Origin: Burkholderia sp. Bp8963
GTDB lineage: Bacteria > Pseudomonadota > Gammaproteobacteria > Burkholderiales > Burkholderiaceae
Reading direction: 5' to 3'
DNA length: 64,000 nt
Assembly (NCBI RefSeq): GCF_003854275.1
Contig: NZ_QTQP01000019.1
Location: forward strand, 1-64,000
The notes under the pieces are model-generated. The model made no database searches and was not told the DNA's origin. It saw only the letters and a list, made by a program, of their open reading frames with translations. Of this stretch, positions 8,233-17,374 are shown piece by piece (the first letter of the stretch is position 1; every line of letters starts with the position of its first letter). Position numbers and translations under genes: made by a program.

Positions 8233-9351
8233 CTATACGAACGCAGTGCGCGCCTTGCGCACCGGATCGAACCACACTTGCGTCATGCTCCAACGCTTGC
8301 CAGTCTGCTCGCCCGCTGCATTAAAGACCGGGCGCGCGTCCATATGCGCCACGACATCGATGGTCAGGAACAGCAGGCGCTTGAGCGCGACATCGTCCCA
8401 GGCTGCGGCCTCGGGGTGTTCCTTCGCCATCAGCGCGAAGCGTTCGATCGCGACGCTCGCATTGGGCGCGTGGTAGCTCGTGATCGAACCCGCGTGCCCG
8501 GTCGTCAGGAGCTTCAGAAAGTCATAGGCCTCGGCACCGCGCAGCTCGGCGAGCAGCACCCGATCCGGACGCATGCGCATCGCGCTTGCGATCAGATCTG
8601 CGGGCGTCACGCGCGCCTGACCGTGCCCGCCCTTGCTGTATAACAAATGCACGCAGTTCTCGATGTGCCGCAGGAACAGTTCGCGGACATCCTCGATTGT
8701 CACGATCCGCTCGGTGGCTGGAATCGAGCGACATAGGGTTTTCATGAAACTGGTCTTGCCGGAACCCGTATTGCCGACGACCGCGATGTTAAGCCGCCCC
8801 GTGACCGCGCCCTTGAAAAAGGTGCCCCAGTCTCCGACTTCCAGGCACCGCACGAGCTTGCGGTCTTCAGCGCGCAACGCCGACAACCCTGCGTCGAGTC
8901 CATCCGGGCGTCGCCATACCGTATCGTCGAACAGTCCCTCGTCACGACATGCATCGAGGACCTTCTCTTGTGCGCACGGACGGCGGATCGTAACTGACAC
9001 CGTTCGCGGCGGCACGACCGGCGGCACCACGATCTGGATGCGCGCATCGCCGGGCAGCAATGCCGATAGAACAGGATGCTGGGCCGATATTTCCTGATTG
9101 GTCAGCGTGGCCACCGCCACGGCGAACGACATCAGTCGGTCGAAATCAAGATCATGGCAATCGTGGCCGTGCCAGCCGAGTGCATTCTCGGTCAGCACAC
9201 GCTGCGGCCGGTTGATCACCAGCTCCGTCACGTCGGGATCGTCGAGAAGCCGCGCAAACGGTCGCATCAGTTCGCGTACCGATGCGTCGTCGGGTAGCCG
9301 CGCCAGCACCGGGTCACGCAACGCATCCGACAGGTGTGCATGAGGCGTCAT
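8233..9351 (-). CDS. virB11: Conjugation ATPase VirB11
   Basis: 372-residue hexameric traffic ATPase of the type IV secretion system. Walker A is GNTGSGKTS (Lys199), followed by VTIEDVRELFL (Asp box) and LRGAEAYDFLKLLTTGHAGS, which holds the Walker B/His-box region. The N-terminal domain (1-160) includes PPRTVSVTIRRP. It acts at the inner-membrane base of the channel with VirB4 and VirD4. The start ATG overlaps the virB10 stop (ATGA), and the split coupling protein follows after nine bases. Length and motifs are normal for the family. Confidence 0.93.
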   Translation of the reverse strand: MTPHAHLSDALRDPVLARLPDDASVRELMRPFARLLDDPDVTELVINRPQRVLTENALGWHGHDCHDLDFDRLMSFAVAVATLTNQEISAQHPVLSALLPGDARIQIVVPPVVPPRTVSVTIRRPCAQEKVLDACRDEGLFDDTVWRRPDGLDAGLSALRAEDRKLVRCLEVGDWGTFFKGAVTGRLNIAVVGNTGSGKTSFMKTLCRSIPATERIVTIEDVRELFLRHIENCVHLLYSKGGHGQARVTPADLIASAMRMRPDRVLLAELRGAEAYDFLKLLTTGHAGSITSYHAPNASVAIERFALMAKEHPEAAAWDDVALKRLLFLTIDVVAHMDARPVFNAAGEQTGKRWSMTQVWFDPVRKARTAFV

Positions 9352-10592
9352 CGCGTGCCCTCCGGCTGCAGCGCATACACCGAACCAAAATCCAGATCAC
9401 GCGCAATCACAATCGTGAACTCCGCGCCCTGGTTTTGCGTCAGCGTCGGCGGGATGTTGATCGTGCTGTCGAGAACGCGCGTGGCCATGTCGTTGCCCTG
9501 CTGCTGCGTGCTCTCGAACACCACCGGCCCGTTGGCGTTGCCGCCGCGCGTCGACAGATAGCCAATCGCGTCCTGGGTGATGCCGAGCAGCATCGCCGCA
9601 CCGATACGCTGGCGCCAATGATTGTCCACATAGCCGTCGACGCCCATGCGGCCAAGCGCATCGGCCGCGGGCGAGTCGATCTCGACCGTGACACCGTGCG
9701 GCGTCTTGATACGGGCCGACAGCACGAACACCCGCTTCTGGCCCGGCGACAGATTCGAGCGATACTGGCTGCTGATCTGCGAGCCACGCTCGATCAGCAC
9801 CACGCGGCCGTCGTCGGAATACACGCTCTTCGCCACCGTGCAGGTCGAGATGCCCGCCTCGGTCGAATCGAAGGCCGTATCGCCCACACAGTCGATCTTG
9901 GCCCCCTGCGCGAGCACCAGGCTCCGATTACCCAGCGTCCCGGCCTGCACGCGCGGTGTGACCGTTGGTGTTAGCGCCTGGGCGAGCGCGCCGCCCACCT
10001 GCCCCGGCCCTTGAGCGAATGTCCCCGCGCCGCTGGCTACGGCGGGTGCAAGCGATGACGCCGCGCCCGTCACCCCAACCGCCTCCGGTACGCCAGGCAG
10101 CCCACCCGCAGGCTCCTGTGCACCGCCCGTTGCGAGCAGCGGTGCATCGTAATAGCTGCGCGACGCCACAGCGCGCATGGTGCGAGCAGGTGCTGCGGCC
10201 ACATCCGCGCCCGACGCTGGCGTGGGACGAACCGCGCCAGCACTCGCGGATAACGGGGCCGAAGCCGCACGACCCACCGACGACGCGGGCTGATCCGTGA
10301 AAACGCGGCCCTGGGAAGGCGTATCGGCCACCGAATCACGCCGTGCCTTCGCCTGGGCATCATGGCGCGCGAGAAAACCGTGCACGGTCCAGACGGCGCC
10401 GGCGCCGACAACCAGCACGATCACGATCGGTGTCAGCCACCAGGCGCGCGGGCGGGTACCACGGTATTGCCCCAGCGCTGGCATACCGCGATCCGCAGAA
10501 CTGACCGATGCCCCCTCGTTCTGGTCGCGTCCAGGATGCAGGCCGGAGGCATCGTCGGGCTCGATCACATTGCGCGGGGTATCATCACTCAT
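9348..10592 (-). CDS. virB10: Conjugation channel protein VirB10
   Basis: 414 residues. A cytoplasmic tail of about 50 residues, one membrane helix (about 50-68), a Pro/Ala-rich periplasmic linker (about 75-190), and a C-terminal TrbI/VirB10 β-barrel domain with the LVLAQGAKIDC start and a later antenna region. VirB10 spans both membranes and senses ATP use by VirD4 and VirB11. The ATG was chosen over a GTG two codons earlier because GGAG stands eight bases before it. It overlaps the end of virB9 and the start of virB11. Confidence 0.9.
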   Translation of the reverse strand: MSDDTPRNVIEPDDASGLHPGRDQNEGASVSSADRGMPALGQYRGTRPRAWWLTPIVIVLVVGAGAVWTVHGFLARHDAQAKARRDSVADTPSQGRVFTDQPASSVGRAASAPLSASAGAVRPTPASGADVAAAPARTMRAVASRSYYDAPLLATGGAQEPAGGLPGVPEAVGVTGAASSLAPAVASGAGTFAQGPGQVGGALAQALTPTVTPRVQAGTLGNRSLVLAQGAKIDCVGDTAFDSTEAGISTCTVAKSVYSDDGRVVLIERGSQISSQYRSNLSPGQKRVFVLSARIKTPHGVTVEIDSPAADALGRMGVDGYVDNHWRQRIGAAMLLGITQDAIGYLSTRGGNANGPVVFESTQQQGNDMATRVLDSTINIPPTLTQNQGAEFTIVIARDLDFGSVYALQPEGTR

Positions 10593-11409
10593 CGCCACGA
10601 CTCCGCAAAATACGCTTCACCCCATTGACCGTCGTGCCGTCATGGGGCGGCACGCCGTCCATGTCGTACGCGTCGTTCCAGATTCCAACGACCTCGCCCG
10701 CGAGCCGAAGCACAAAACGCTTCGCGAGCTCGTGCACAACGATCGTGTCGCCTTCGATGTGTTTGTCGACCACACTTTCGGTGCCGTCGTCGGCCACGCG
10801 GAAAATCGCCGGCATGCGCCGGTTGTTCGGGATGCGCAGATAGGTAAAGCGCCCGTCGTCCCATGCCGCGCTCGGCGCGATGTCATCGGAGTTCGGCATG
10901 ACCTGCATCGAGTACTGCACGTTGCGTACGGCAGGTGGCTGCGCCAAGCGCTTCGCGACCAGCGCGGCGTCCGAATCCGCGTGCACCTGTTTCGTCCGCT
11001 CGTCCGGATAGACGAAGCTCACGCGATACATCACGCGGGCATTGCCGAACTTCGCCTTGAGCGGCAGCACCACCAGATCGAAGCTGTAGCTGCGCCGGTC
11101 GGTGCGGATTTCGAGATTCGAGGCGTGCGCAGCAAGCTGCGGCTTCAGGTACACGTCGTGATCGCCCTTGTTCGCGACCACCTGCCAGCCGTCCCGGTCT
11201 CCGGGTGCCACGACCAGGATGTGCTCGTGCGGATCGAGCGCGATGTGTGTGGCAAAGCCGCGCTGCGCCTCGACGCGTACCACCTCGTCCGCGCGATAGA
11301 TCACCTGGCGAACGCGCGAGTCGTCATGCCATCCGGGCAGATCGAACGCGTCGGCCATGCCCGAGAACAGCAGGCTCGCCAGCGCGATACCAAGGAGAAG
11401 CGCTTTCAT
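10585..11409 (-). CDS. virB9: Outer-membrane core protein VirB9
   Basis: 274 residues with a signal peptide (about 1-21, ending GMADAFD). The N-terminal part carries the VirB9/CagX/TrbG pattern (GFATHIALDPHEHILVVAPG), and the C-terminal half has the conserved DDGRFTYLRIPNNRRMPAIF segment that binds VirB7. It forms the outer-membrane core ring with VirB7 and VirB10. Start and stop overlap virB8 (ATGA) and virB10. Confidence 0.92.
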   Translation of the reverse strand: MKALLLGIALASLLFSGMADAFDLPGWHDDSRVRQVIYRADEVVRVEAQRGFATHIALDPHEHILVVAPGDRDGWQVVANKGDHDVYLKPQLAAHASNLEIRTDRRSYSFDLVVLPLKAKFGNARVMYRVSFVYPDERTKQVHADSDAALVAKRLAQPPAVRNVQYSMQVMPNSDDIAPSAAWDDGRFTYLRIPNNRRMPAIFRVADDGTESVVDKHIEGDTIVVHELAKRFVLRLAGEVVGIWNDAYDMDGVPPHDGTTVNGVKRILRSRGDE

Positions 11410-12110
11410 GGTGTGCCTCCTACAGCTGCGGCGGACGCTGGCGGCGTATATTCCGCGTCCCGGCTATAGGCCGTGACCTTGAAGCCGAACGGGTTGGCAA
11501 TCGCCACGCTCTCACGCGTGAACACGGGTGGCCGGTACGTATAGGCCAGCGTGATCACAAAGCGCTGGGTGGGCTCGGCATTGGCCTCGCCGTTCCTGAA
11601 CGACGTGCGCTCGACATGCACGACCGCGTGGCCGGGTTCGTCGGGCGGCAGCGTGACCGAGACAATCCGCATGCGCCGCTCGATGCCCGGCCCCAACTGC
11701 CGGTCCAGCGCATCGGGGCCGCTATAGGTACCGCGATAATCGCGCGCAACGACCTCATCGCTCATGGCGAGCACGCTGTCGTAGTCCATCTGCAGCAGCC
11801 CCCAGTTGTAGCGCTCGCGGGCGCGCACGTAGGTCTCGACCCAGTGCTTGTCCTGGATCTCCTTCGTATGCACATGGCGGGCGTCGAGTACGTCGATCAC
11901 CTGGGATTCGCCCGTCAGGCGATCGACCTCGATCGGCAAGGGCACCACGCGATAGAAGGGCACCATCACCGCAAGCGCCGTGGTGCTGAGCATGGTGACG
12001 CCGATCGCCGCATAGGCGACATGCCACGCACGTCGTTCGGAGCGCTCCTGCAGGTGAGTCAGCGACGCCTCGATGTCAAGCACGCGCCCATAGTCGTGCG
12101 ACGCGCTCAT
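11406..12110 (-). CDS. virB8: Inner-membrane assembly protein VirB8
   Basis: 234 residues. A short cytoplasmic N-terminus, one membrane helix (about 33-56), then a periplasmic NTF2-like VirB8 domain with RERYNWGLLQMDYDSV and the C-terminal AYTYRPP segment near the last 35 residues. VirB8 organises assembly of the channel and binds VirB9 and VirB10. The ATG chosen overlaps the virB7 stop as ATGA; an in-frame Met eight codons earlier lies inside virB7 and has no ribosome-binding signal. Confidence 0.92.
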   Translation of the reverse strand: MSASHDYGRVLDIEASLTHLQERSERRAWHVAYAAIGVTMLSTTALAVMVPFYRVVPLPIEVDRLTGESQVIDVLDARHVHTKEIQDKHWVETYVRARERYNWGLLQMDYDSVLAMSDEVVARDYRGTYSGPDALDRQLGPGIERRMRIVSVTLPPDEPGHAVVHVERTSFRNGEANAEPTQRFVITLAYTYRPPVFTRESVAIANPFGFKVTAYSRDAEYTPPASAAAVGGTP

Positions 12111-12298
12111 GAACGGTCTCCGGCACCCAGGCACGCGCGCTCGGCCGGAGCACTTGGCGCATCAAGCGCAGGCGGCACGCGGTTGATCGGCATACGGTGC
12201 AGGCCGTCCGGCAATACGGGCAACGGCGGCCCGCTGCTGCACGCGCTCAGGCTCCAAGCGAGGCACCCAGCGAGGATCAGGGAAGTCGACACGGACAT
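12107..12298 (-). CDS. virB7: VirB7-like small lipoprotein
   Basis: 63 residues. The N-terminus is a lipoprotein signal ending in the lipobox LSAC (Cys20), after which SSGPPLPVLPDGLHRMPINR follows. VirB7 proteins are small outer-membrane lipoproteins that stabilise VirB9. A strong Shine-Dalgarno (GAGGAG) precedes the ATG by six bases. The sequence of VirB7 proteins is poorly conserved, so the name rests mainly on lipobox, length and place between virB5 and virB8. Confidence 0.75.
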   Translation of the reverse strand: MSVSTSLILAGCLAWSLSACSSGPPLPVLPDGLHRMPINRVPPALDAPSAPAERACLGAGDRS

Positions 12299-12308
12299 GG
12301 CGTGCTCC

Positions 12309-13004
12309 TCAGCGTCCGAACGACGCCGGCACCATCTGGTCCTGCAGCCGGTTGGTCTTGCCCGCCCGGCTCAGCACCAGTTCGCTCTGCTGCTCGGCCA
12401 CAAGCTTGTCTTCGGTCTCGGCCAGCATCCGGAAAAGCTGCAGCTTGGTCATCTCGTTGCTGACCGCCGTGGTTTCGGTCTGGATACGCGCCTGCAATTC
12501 CGCGACACCCTTCGGATCCTGGGTCACGTCGATCTGCCGCATCAGGTACTGGATCTGGTCCAGTTCCTGCAGTTCGCTCTGGTACGCCTGCAGGCCGAAT
12601 GCCTTGTCCTGATAGGGCTTGTTCAGTGCGCGCTGGCACACCTGCTGATCGATCCCGGTCTGGTCCTCGCAGTTGTAGATCTGGCTGGCCGAGCGCAACG
12701 CCTGCGCGCGGCCGGTCAGGCCCGCGTAGCCGCCCGTCTGGATCGCCGCATAGACGCTCTGCCAGTTCGACGGCAACGAGCTGGCGATAACCGGATTGTT
12801 CAGAAGCGCACCGAAGCCGCGCGTGCCGACCGTTGACTGATAGATCTGAATCTCCTGCTGCACTTGCTGCTTGAGCTGGCCGACCGTAGCAATCGCCTGC
12901 ACGACGCTCTGCGCGTCATAGACCGGGATACCCTGTGCGTGAGCACCGGCGCACCATGCCGCCCACATCAATGCGGCACCCATCCGTCTGCTTCTTCCGC
13001 TCAT
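12309..13004 (-). CDS. virB5: Pilus tip protein VirB5 (TrbJ-like)
   Basis: 231 residues with a signal peptide ending AGAHAQG (about 1-24). The mature protein is helical and Gln-rich (GQLKQQVQQEIQIYQSTVGT), as in VirB5/TrbJ minor pilins, with later AETEDKLVAEQQSELV. The start has AGGAGGT seven bases upstream; the frame stays open further upstream but only as antisense-like sequence overlapping virB6. It follows virB6 in this operon, the reverse of the Agrobacterium order. Confidence 0.82.
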   Translation of the reverse strand: MSGRSRRMGAALMWAAWCAGAHAQGIPVYDAQSVVQAIATVGQLKQQVQQEIQIYQSTVGTRGFGALLNNPVIASSLPSNWQSVYAAIQTGGYAGLTGRAQALRSASQIYNCEDQTGIDQQVCQRALNKPYQDKAFGLQAYQSELQELDQIQYLMRQIDVTQDPKGVAELQARIQTETTAVSNEMTKLQLFRMLAETEDKLVAEQQSELVLSRAGKTNRLQDQMVPASFGR

Positions 13005-13020
13005 GATCGTCACCTCCTCT

Positions 13021-14178
13021 TCAACTGACCTGTCGGCCCAGATTCGCGCGCGCGGCGCGCTGGTAAGCCGGCGCCGCACCGCCGCCCGATCCGCCAACTG
13101 AAGGCGTCCTGTCATGAATCTCGCCACCGGGACGTGGCCCCCGTCGGTTGCGGCTGGACGCCCGTCCGATCGCCGTTACAAGGCTTTGCGACGCGACGCC
13201 CGCCACGAATGCGCCAAAGCCGGACAACGTCGCGCCACCACACAGCCCTGCCGCGACGGCGGGCAACTGCCAGCCGACCATCGCGAGGAGCACGCCGGCC
13301 GCAAAGAGGCCAAACGCGGCGGGCACCGCTGCCGCGTCGTCTAAGGATGCGGAAATGGATTGCATCAAGGCCAACGCATTGCCGCCGGGTGAGCTGCCCG
13401 TCGCGTGAAACGACGCGAGATCGGCCGAAAATGCCGTGAGCGCGATACCGAGGAAGGCGGCAACGAGGACCTGCAGCAAGGCGTAATTGGCGATCTTCGC
13501 GGTCCACGCCTCGAAAAAGCGCGCGGTCGGGGCAAAAGCCGCGCAGGCTATAAAGATCGGCCCAAGCGCGAGCACGAGCTCGAGCAGCACCCGCGCCATC
13601 ATGACCTCGAAGGCCAGGACAATCAGGAAGATCGCGCCGCCGAGCGCGGCAACCACGCCGCACAGGAAATCACCAACGGCGGCAGCCAGACCACTCGGGC
13701 TGATGCCCTCATGCGTCGCCCTAATGAAGTAGGCGTTCGCCACGAGATCGATCTGCTGGTCATAACAGTCGAGCGTCTGGTAGATGCTGGTCGCCGCTGC
13801 CTGCCCCGTCACGCTGACTCCGTTGACCGAGCCGCATCCTGGATTGCCGCCGCCCGTCGTGTCCGCTGCGTTCTGGATCGTCTGGGCAAGCCCCGACGTC
13901 GCGCCGTTGACAGCGGTCACGATCTGCTGCTGGTAGATGCCGGTGCTGAGCGCAAACGCGAGCGTGATTGCAACCTTGAGCCCTCGCCAAGCAAAGGCCG
14001 GCACCGCCTCGTGAGCTTCACCACGCACCACCGCCAGACCATAGGCAAGCACCCAGATCGTGACGGCGGTTGTCACGACAGGCACGATCGCCTCGGAAAG
14101 TGCCGACGACACGTTCGTGACATAGCTCGACATGCCGTTCTCGACGGTGCCGCCCAAGGCGGTAAAGAGGCCACTCAT
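13021..14178 (-). CDS. virB6: Polytopic channel protein VirB6 (TrbL/VirB6 family)
   Basis: 385 residues with a long N-terminal region and at least five membrane helices between about 30 and 330 (for instance VGDFLCGVVAALGGAIFLIV and LLELVLALGPIFIACAAF). The motif region around EAWTAKIANYALLQVLVA is characteristic of VirB6. It forms the inner-membrane stalk of the channel. The C-terminus (about 340-385) is Arg/Gly-rich and probably disordered. The start overlaps the virB4 stop by ATGA. Confidence 0.87.
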   Translation of the reverse strand: MSGLFTALGGTVENGMSSYVTNVSSALSEAIVPVVTTAVTIWVLAYGLAVVRGEAHEAVPAFAWRGLKVAITLAFALSTGIYQQQIVTAVNGATSGLAQTIQNAADTTGGGNPGCGSVNGVSVTGQAAATSIYQTLDCYDQQIDLVANAYFIRATHEGISPSGLAAAVGDFLCGVVAALGGAIFLIVLAFEVMMARVLLELVLALGPIFIACAAFAPTARFFEAWTAKIANYALLQVLVAAFLGIALTAFSADLASFHATGSSPGGNALALMQSISASLDDAAAVPAAFGLFAAGVLLAMVGWQLPAVAAGLCGGATLSGFGAFVAGVASQSLVTAIGRASSRNRRGPRPGGEIHDRTPSVGGSGGGAAPAYQRAARANLGRQVS

Positions 14179-16643
14179 CGTGCACCTCCCGGCCCCGGCA
14201 ATGGAGACTGACGCGCACTGATCTGGGCCGCCCGGCGCTTGGCAAGCTGGTCATGGAAGACGGGTAACCAGTCGTGAGGCGCGTCGCCGACTCGCGCACG
14301 GATCGTATCGAGCAGTTCCACGTTGTCGGTCGTGCCTGACAGCACGTCAAGCACGTCACCAAGACCCGCAAGATCGAGCCGGCCGATGGCCGAACGATGG
14401 CCCTGCTTGACGAGGAACAGGCGGCTGTTCTCGCCGAGGTTGCGCACGATATTGAATTCGGCCTCGGTCAGCTTGAAACCATGCACGTAGTCATCGTAGT
14501 CGGCACGCGGATTCGGCAGGAAGAAAAACGTCGCGCTTTGCTCGATCAACGCGCTCGCGATTTCACTGCGCAGCACATCGGCCGGTGACTGGGTATCGAA
14601 AATTCCGAGCCCGTTTTGCTTACGGATCGTCTTCTGCTTGTTCTTCGCAAAATCGGTGAACACTGGATCACCCAGGCGCTTCCAGAATTCGGTCATGACG
14701 TAGATGAAGCGGCGGCCGTCGATCAGGTTTTCGGTCCGATGCAGCAGATACATCGTGACGGGCGTCGACACCTCCGCGTCGTCGAGCAGCTCGGTATCAT
14801 CGAAGCCGAACAGCGCCGCATCCGCCAGAACGATACGGTCGGTCGGGTTGTCGAGCACCCAGCCCAGACGCCCGCCTGCGCACCACTTGGCCAAGCGCGC
14901 ATGCAGGCTGTTCTCGCCCACATTCGGCAGAAGCTGCCGGACCATCGACAGGCGCCGCAAAGGCTTGTCCATGCGCGCAACCTCACGCACCGCGCGCGAA
15001 ATGTCGAGCTCATCGCGCGCGGAAAACGGCCCGCCGATGTCAACGAGCTTGCGCACGAGCCGCTCCCAGAAGTCGATCACCGACTCGCTCGGCGCCATCT
15101 GGAACGGATTTAACCCGGTCGGCTCACCACGGCGGAATACTGTATAGGTGCCGCCCATCGCGCGAATCGCGATCTCCGTGCCGCGGTCCTTGTCGAACAG
15201 CACCGCCGTGATGTCGTACTTCGTCGCCATCGCCAGCAAAAACAGTTCGAGTACTGTCTTGCCCGCGCCGGCCCGGCCGATGATCTGGGTGTTGGCAAGC
15301 GCCTTCTCGTCAAACGAGTCCTGCTTCTCCGGTGTCGCGTGGAAGTTCAGGTAGAGCGGCTGGCCGCTGGGGGTCTTGACGATCGTGATCGCCTCGCCCC
15401 ACGGATTGCCTTCGCGCTTGCCGGTCGCGAAGTTGTGCAGGCTCGACAGGCCGCAGAAATTGCGCGACGTGAGCTTCACCTCGCGCGGCCGGTAGCGCCA
15501 GTTGCCCGGTAGCTGAGCAAACCAGGCCGCATCGGCAACGAGATCAATCAGTGCCGTCTGGAAGCCGGCATCGGCCAGTTGCGTGCGGGCTTTCGCAACG
15601 CTTTTGGACACCTCGTCCGGCGTGTCGCCGAGCACGGCGAGCGTGTAGTGGTATTCTCCAAGGACGAAATCGCCGTTGATCAGATCATCGAGCGCCCGAT
15701 CGATCGCCTCGACCTGGGAGACTGCCACGTCCTCGCCTGCGATCAACTGGTTGCGCTGTCGCTCCAGCGCCTGCTTCGCAGTGGGCTTGTCGAGAATTGT
15801 GAAGCTCTGCGTTTCGATATACTCGAAGTCGCCGTACAACAGGCCATTGAGCATGCCCGGCTCGGTGTCTTCCGGGTAGTCCTTGATATCCAGCATTGCG
15901 GCGAAGCGGGTTGCCGCCGGCATGCGGATCTCGACCTTCTCGGCCCCGACGAAGATTCGCGCGCTCGGTAACGCTTCGCGAATCGCGCCGGCGGGCACCG
16001 GCTCACGCTCCCAGACCCCATTGACCAGATAGCCGAGCAGTTCCAATGCGCTCGAATAGCGGCGCGGGGTCGGCGTGAAAGGACTTTGCCGGGTATAGAC
16101 GCCGAGTGCGACCGGATCGTAGGGCTTGAGACTCGATTCAACCTGAGCGGCCAGCTCCCCCATCACCTTCAGCGCGTCGAGCTGGTCGCGCCGGATATCA
16201 TCGTGCGTGCGGCGTGCCGCTCGGCTGAAGACGCGACCGAGCCTGGTGCGCTTCGGCCGGTAGACCACCGTCAGGTACGGCTCGTTGGCCATCATCCGGT
16301 AGCCGGCAAAGCTCGCGTAGTAGCGTTTGGCCAGCTCCTCACAGAAGCGATTGCGGTACGGCGTCGAAAACTGATCCGATACCCGCCGGCGCAGGCGATG
16401 CGACCAAATCGAAACATGTCCGCCTGCGAGCCCGCGCACGAACTGGTTGAAGCCATCGTGCCGCGCGAGAATGTCGGCCGGATCCGCCGCCTCGAACGCG
16501 ATGCCTGCGATTTTCCAGATCTGCAGGTAGTCGCCTTCGCGCGTTTTGATGACGTGGTCGGTAACGTGCGTCGAGTACGGGATGAAGCCCGCCAGCGGCA
16601 CTTCCCGGTTGGCGACGCAAACCAGTTGCGGCTCGGCCGGCAT
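14175..16643 (-). CDS. virB4: Conjugation ATPase VirB4
   Basis: 822 residues, the normal length of VirB4/CagE/TrbE ATPases. The N-terminal domain (about 1-400) interacts with the membrane and VirB3. The P-loop is IIGRAGAGKTVL at about residue 455, with Walker B-like FIYVMTEFWKRL later and conserved arginines toward the end. It drives pilus assembly and substrate transfer. The start is one base after the virB3 stop (TGA-C-ATG). Confidence 0.94.
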   Translation of the reverse strand: MPAEPQLVCVANREVPLAGFIPYSTHVTDHVIKTREGDYLQIWKIAGIAFEAADPADILARHDGFNQFVRGLAGGHVSIWSHRLRRRVSDQFSTPYRNRFCEELAKRYYASFAGYRMMANEPYLTVVYRPKRTRLGRVFSRAARRTHDDIRRDQLDALKVMGELAAQVESSLKPYDPVALGVYTRQSPFTPTPRRYSSALELLGYLVNGVWEREPVPAGAIREALPSARIFVGAEKVEIRMPAATRFAAMLDIKDYPEDTEPGMLNGLLYGDFEYIETQSFTILDKPTAKQALERQRNQLIAGEDVAVSQVEAIDRALDDLINGDFVLGEYHYTLAVLGDTPDEVSKSVAKARTQLADAGFQTALIDLVADAAWFAQLPGNWRYRPREVKLTSRNFCGLSSLHNFATGKREGNPWGEAITIVKTPSGQPLYLNFHATPEKQDSFDEKALANTQIIGRAGAGKTVLELFLLAMATKYDITAVLFDKDRGTEIAIRAMGGTYTVFRRGEPTGLNPFQMAPSESVIDFWERLVRKLVDIGGPFSARDELDISRAVREVARMDKPLRRLSMVRQLLPNVGENSLHARLAKWCAGGRLGWVLDNPTDRIVLADAALFGFDDTELLDDAEVSTPVTMYLLHRTENLIDGRRFIYVMTEFWKRLGDPVFTDFAKNKQKTIRKQNGLGIFDTQSPADVLRSEIASALIEQSATFFFLPNPRADYDDYVHGFKLTEAEFNIVRNLGENSRLFLVKQGHRSAIGRLDLAGLGDVLDVLSGTTDNVELLDTIRARVGDAPHDWLPVFHDQLAKRRAAQISARQSPLPGPGGAR

Positions 16644-16644
16644 G

Positions 16645-16965
16645 TCACGCCCTCCTCTTCAGGCGGATCGGCACGTAGGCGTGCGCGCCCCAGAAGCGGC
16701 GATTGCGCTGGCGCCGCGCCATGCGAATGCGTAGCGCGTACTGCGCAAGACGCTGGTCGTCGTACCGCGTATTCACCCGCATCGCGACGAACACGGGAAT
16801 CATCAGCAAGAGCATCGAAACGCCCAGTGGCGGACTCGCGAGCAGCGCCCAGATGGCCGGAATCAGCATGCCACCGCCGATGGTCAGCAACGGCACGAGC
16901 GGCACGCCCCACAGCATCGCGGGACGCGTGCACCCCTTGAAGACGGGATCCTTGAGCGAATTCAT
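16645..16965 (-). CDS. virB3: Inner-membrane protein VirB3
   Basis: 106 residues. After the short leader MNSLKDPVFKGCTRPAM, typical of VirB3, come two adjacent membrane segments (about 18-38 and 41-62) and a basic cytoplasmic tail ending RLKRRA. VirB3 pairs with VirB4 at the inner membrane. It lies between virB2 and virB4, which is the standard order. The frame stays open upstream through virB2 but that part is antisense-like. Confidence 0.9.
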   Translation of the reverse strand: MNSLKDPVFKGCTRPAMLWGVPLVPLLTIGGGMLIPAIWALLASPPLGVSMLLLMIPVFVAMRVNTRYDDQRLAQYALRIRMARRQRNRRFWGAHAYVPIRLKRRA

Positions 16966-16982
16966 GGTTCGGCGCTCCCGGA

Positions 16983-17324
16983 TCAGCTCGTCGGAATCAG
17001 CATGCCGGCGATCACGGTCGCGCAGCCGACGAAGACTCCGCCGATGAACACGTTCGCGATGTCGCCGAAGCGGGCGTGCTGGAACATCATCCGGAAGCCC
17101 GCCCAGATGATGGCAATTGAGCAGATCACACCACCGACACCAAGCAGCGTCACCTGGATCGTGTTCAGCAGCGTACTCACCTGGGAAAGCTGCGCCCACG
17201 CCGGGGCCGCGAACATCAGAACCGAAGCAGCGATAGCGATTGCCCACGCCGCCTTCCGGTCAAGCATCAATCGTTCCGACCACGCACGGAATTTCCTATC
17301 CTTAAATCGTATTCCTAAATACAT
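16983..17324 (-). CDS. virB2: Major pilin VirB2
   Basis: 113 residues. A long signal peptide ending in PAWAQ (about residue 45) is followed by a mature pilin with two hydrophobic helices (about 56-75 and 92-111) separated by the basic loop FQHARFG. This is the standard VirB2/TrbC pilin layout. The chosen start has a perfect AGGAGG five bases upstream; an internal Met at residue 20 would give a more usual signal peptide but lacks a good binding site. Confidence 0.88.
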   Translation of the reverse strand: MYLGIRFKDRKFRAWSERLMLDRKAAWAIAIAASVLMFAAPAWAQLSQVSTLLNTIQVTLLGVGGVICSIAIIWAGFRMMFQHARFGDIANVFIGGVFVGCATVIAGMLIPTS

Positions 17325-17374
17325 GATCGCCTCCTATTCTATCGATCGCACTCTGCTTTGAATAAAATGGTGGG

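Noticed and set aside
11205-12836. 543-codon plus-strand frame opposite virB9, virB8, virB7 and virB5
   Set aside because: It is antisense to four well-supported, overlapping T4SS genes and has no domain.
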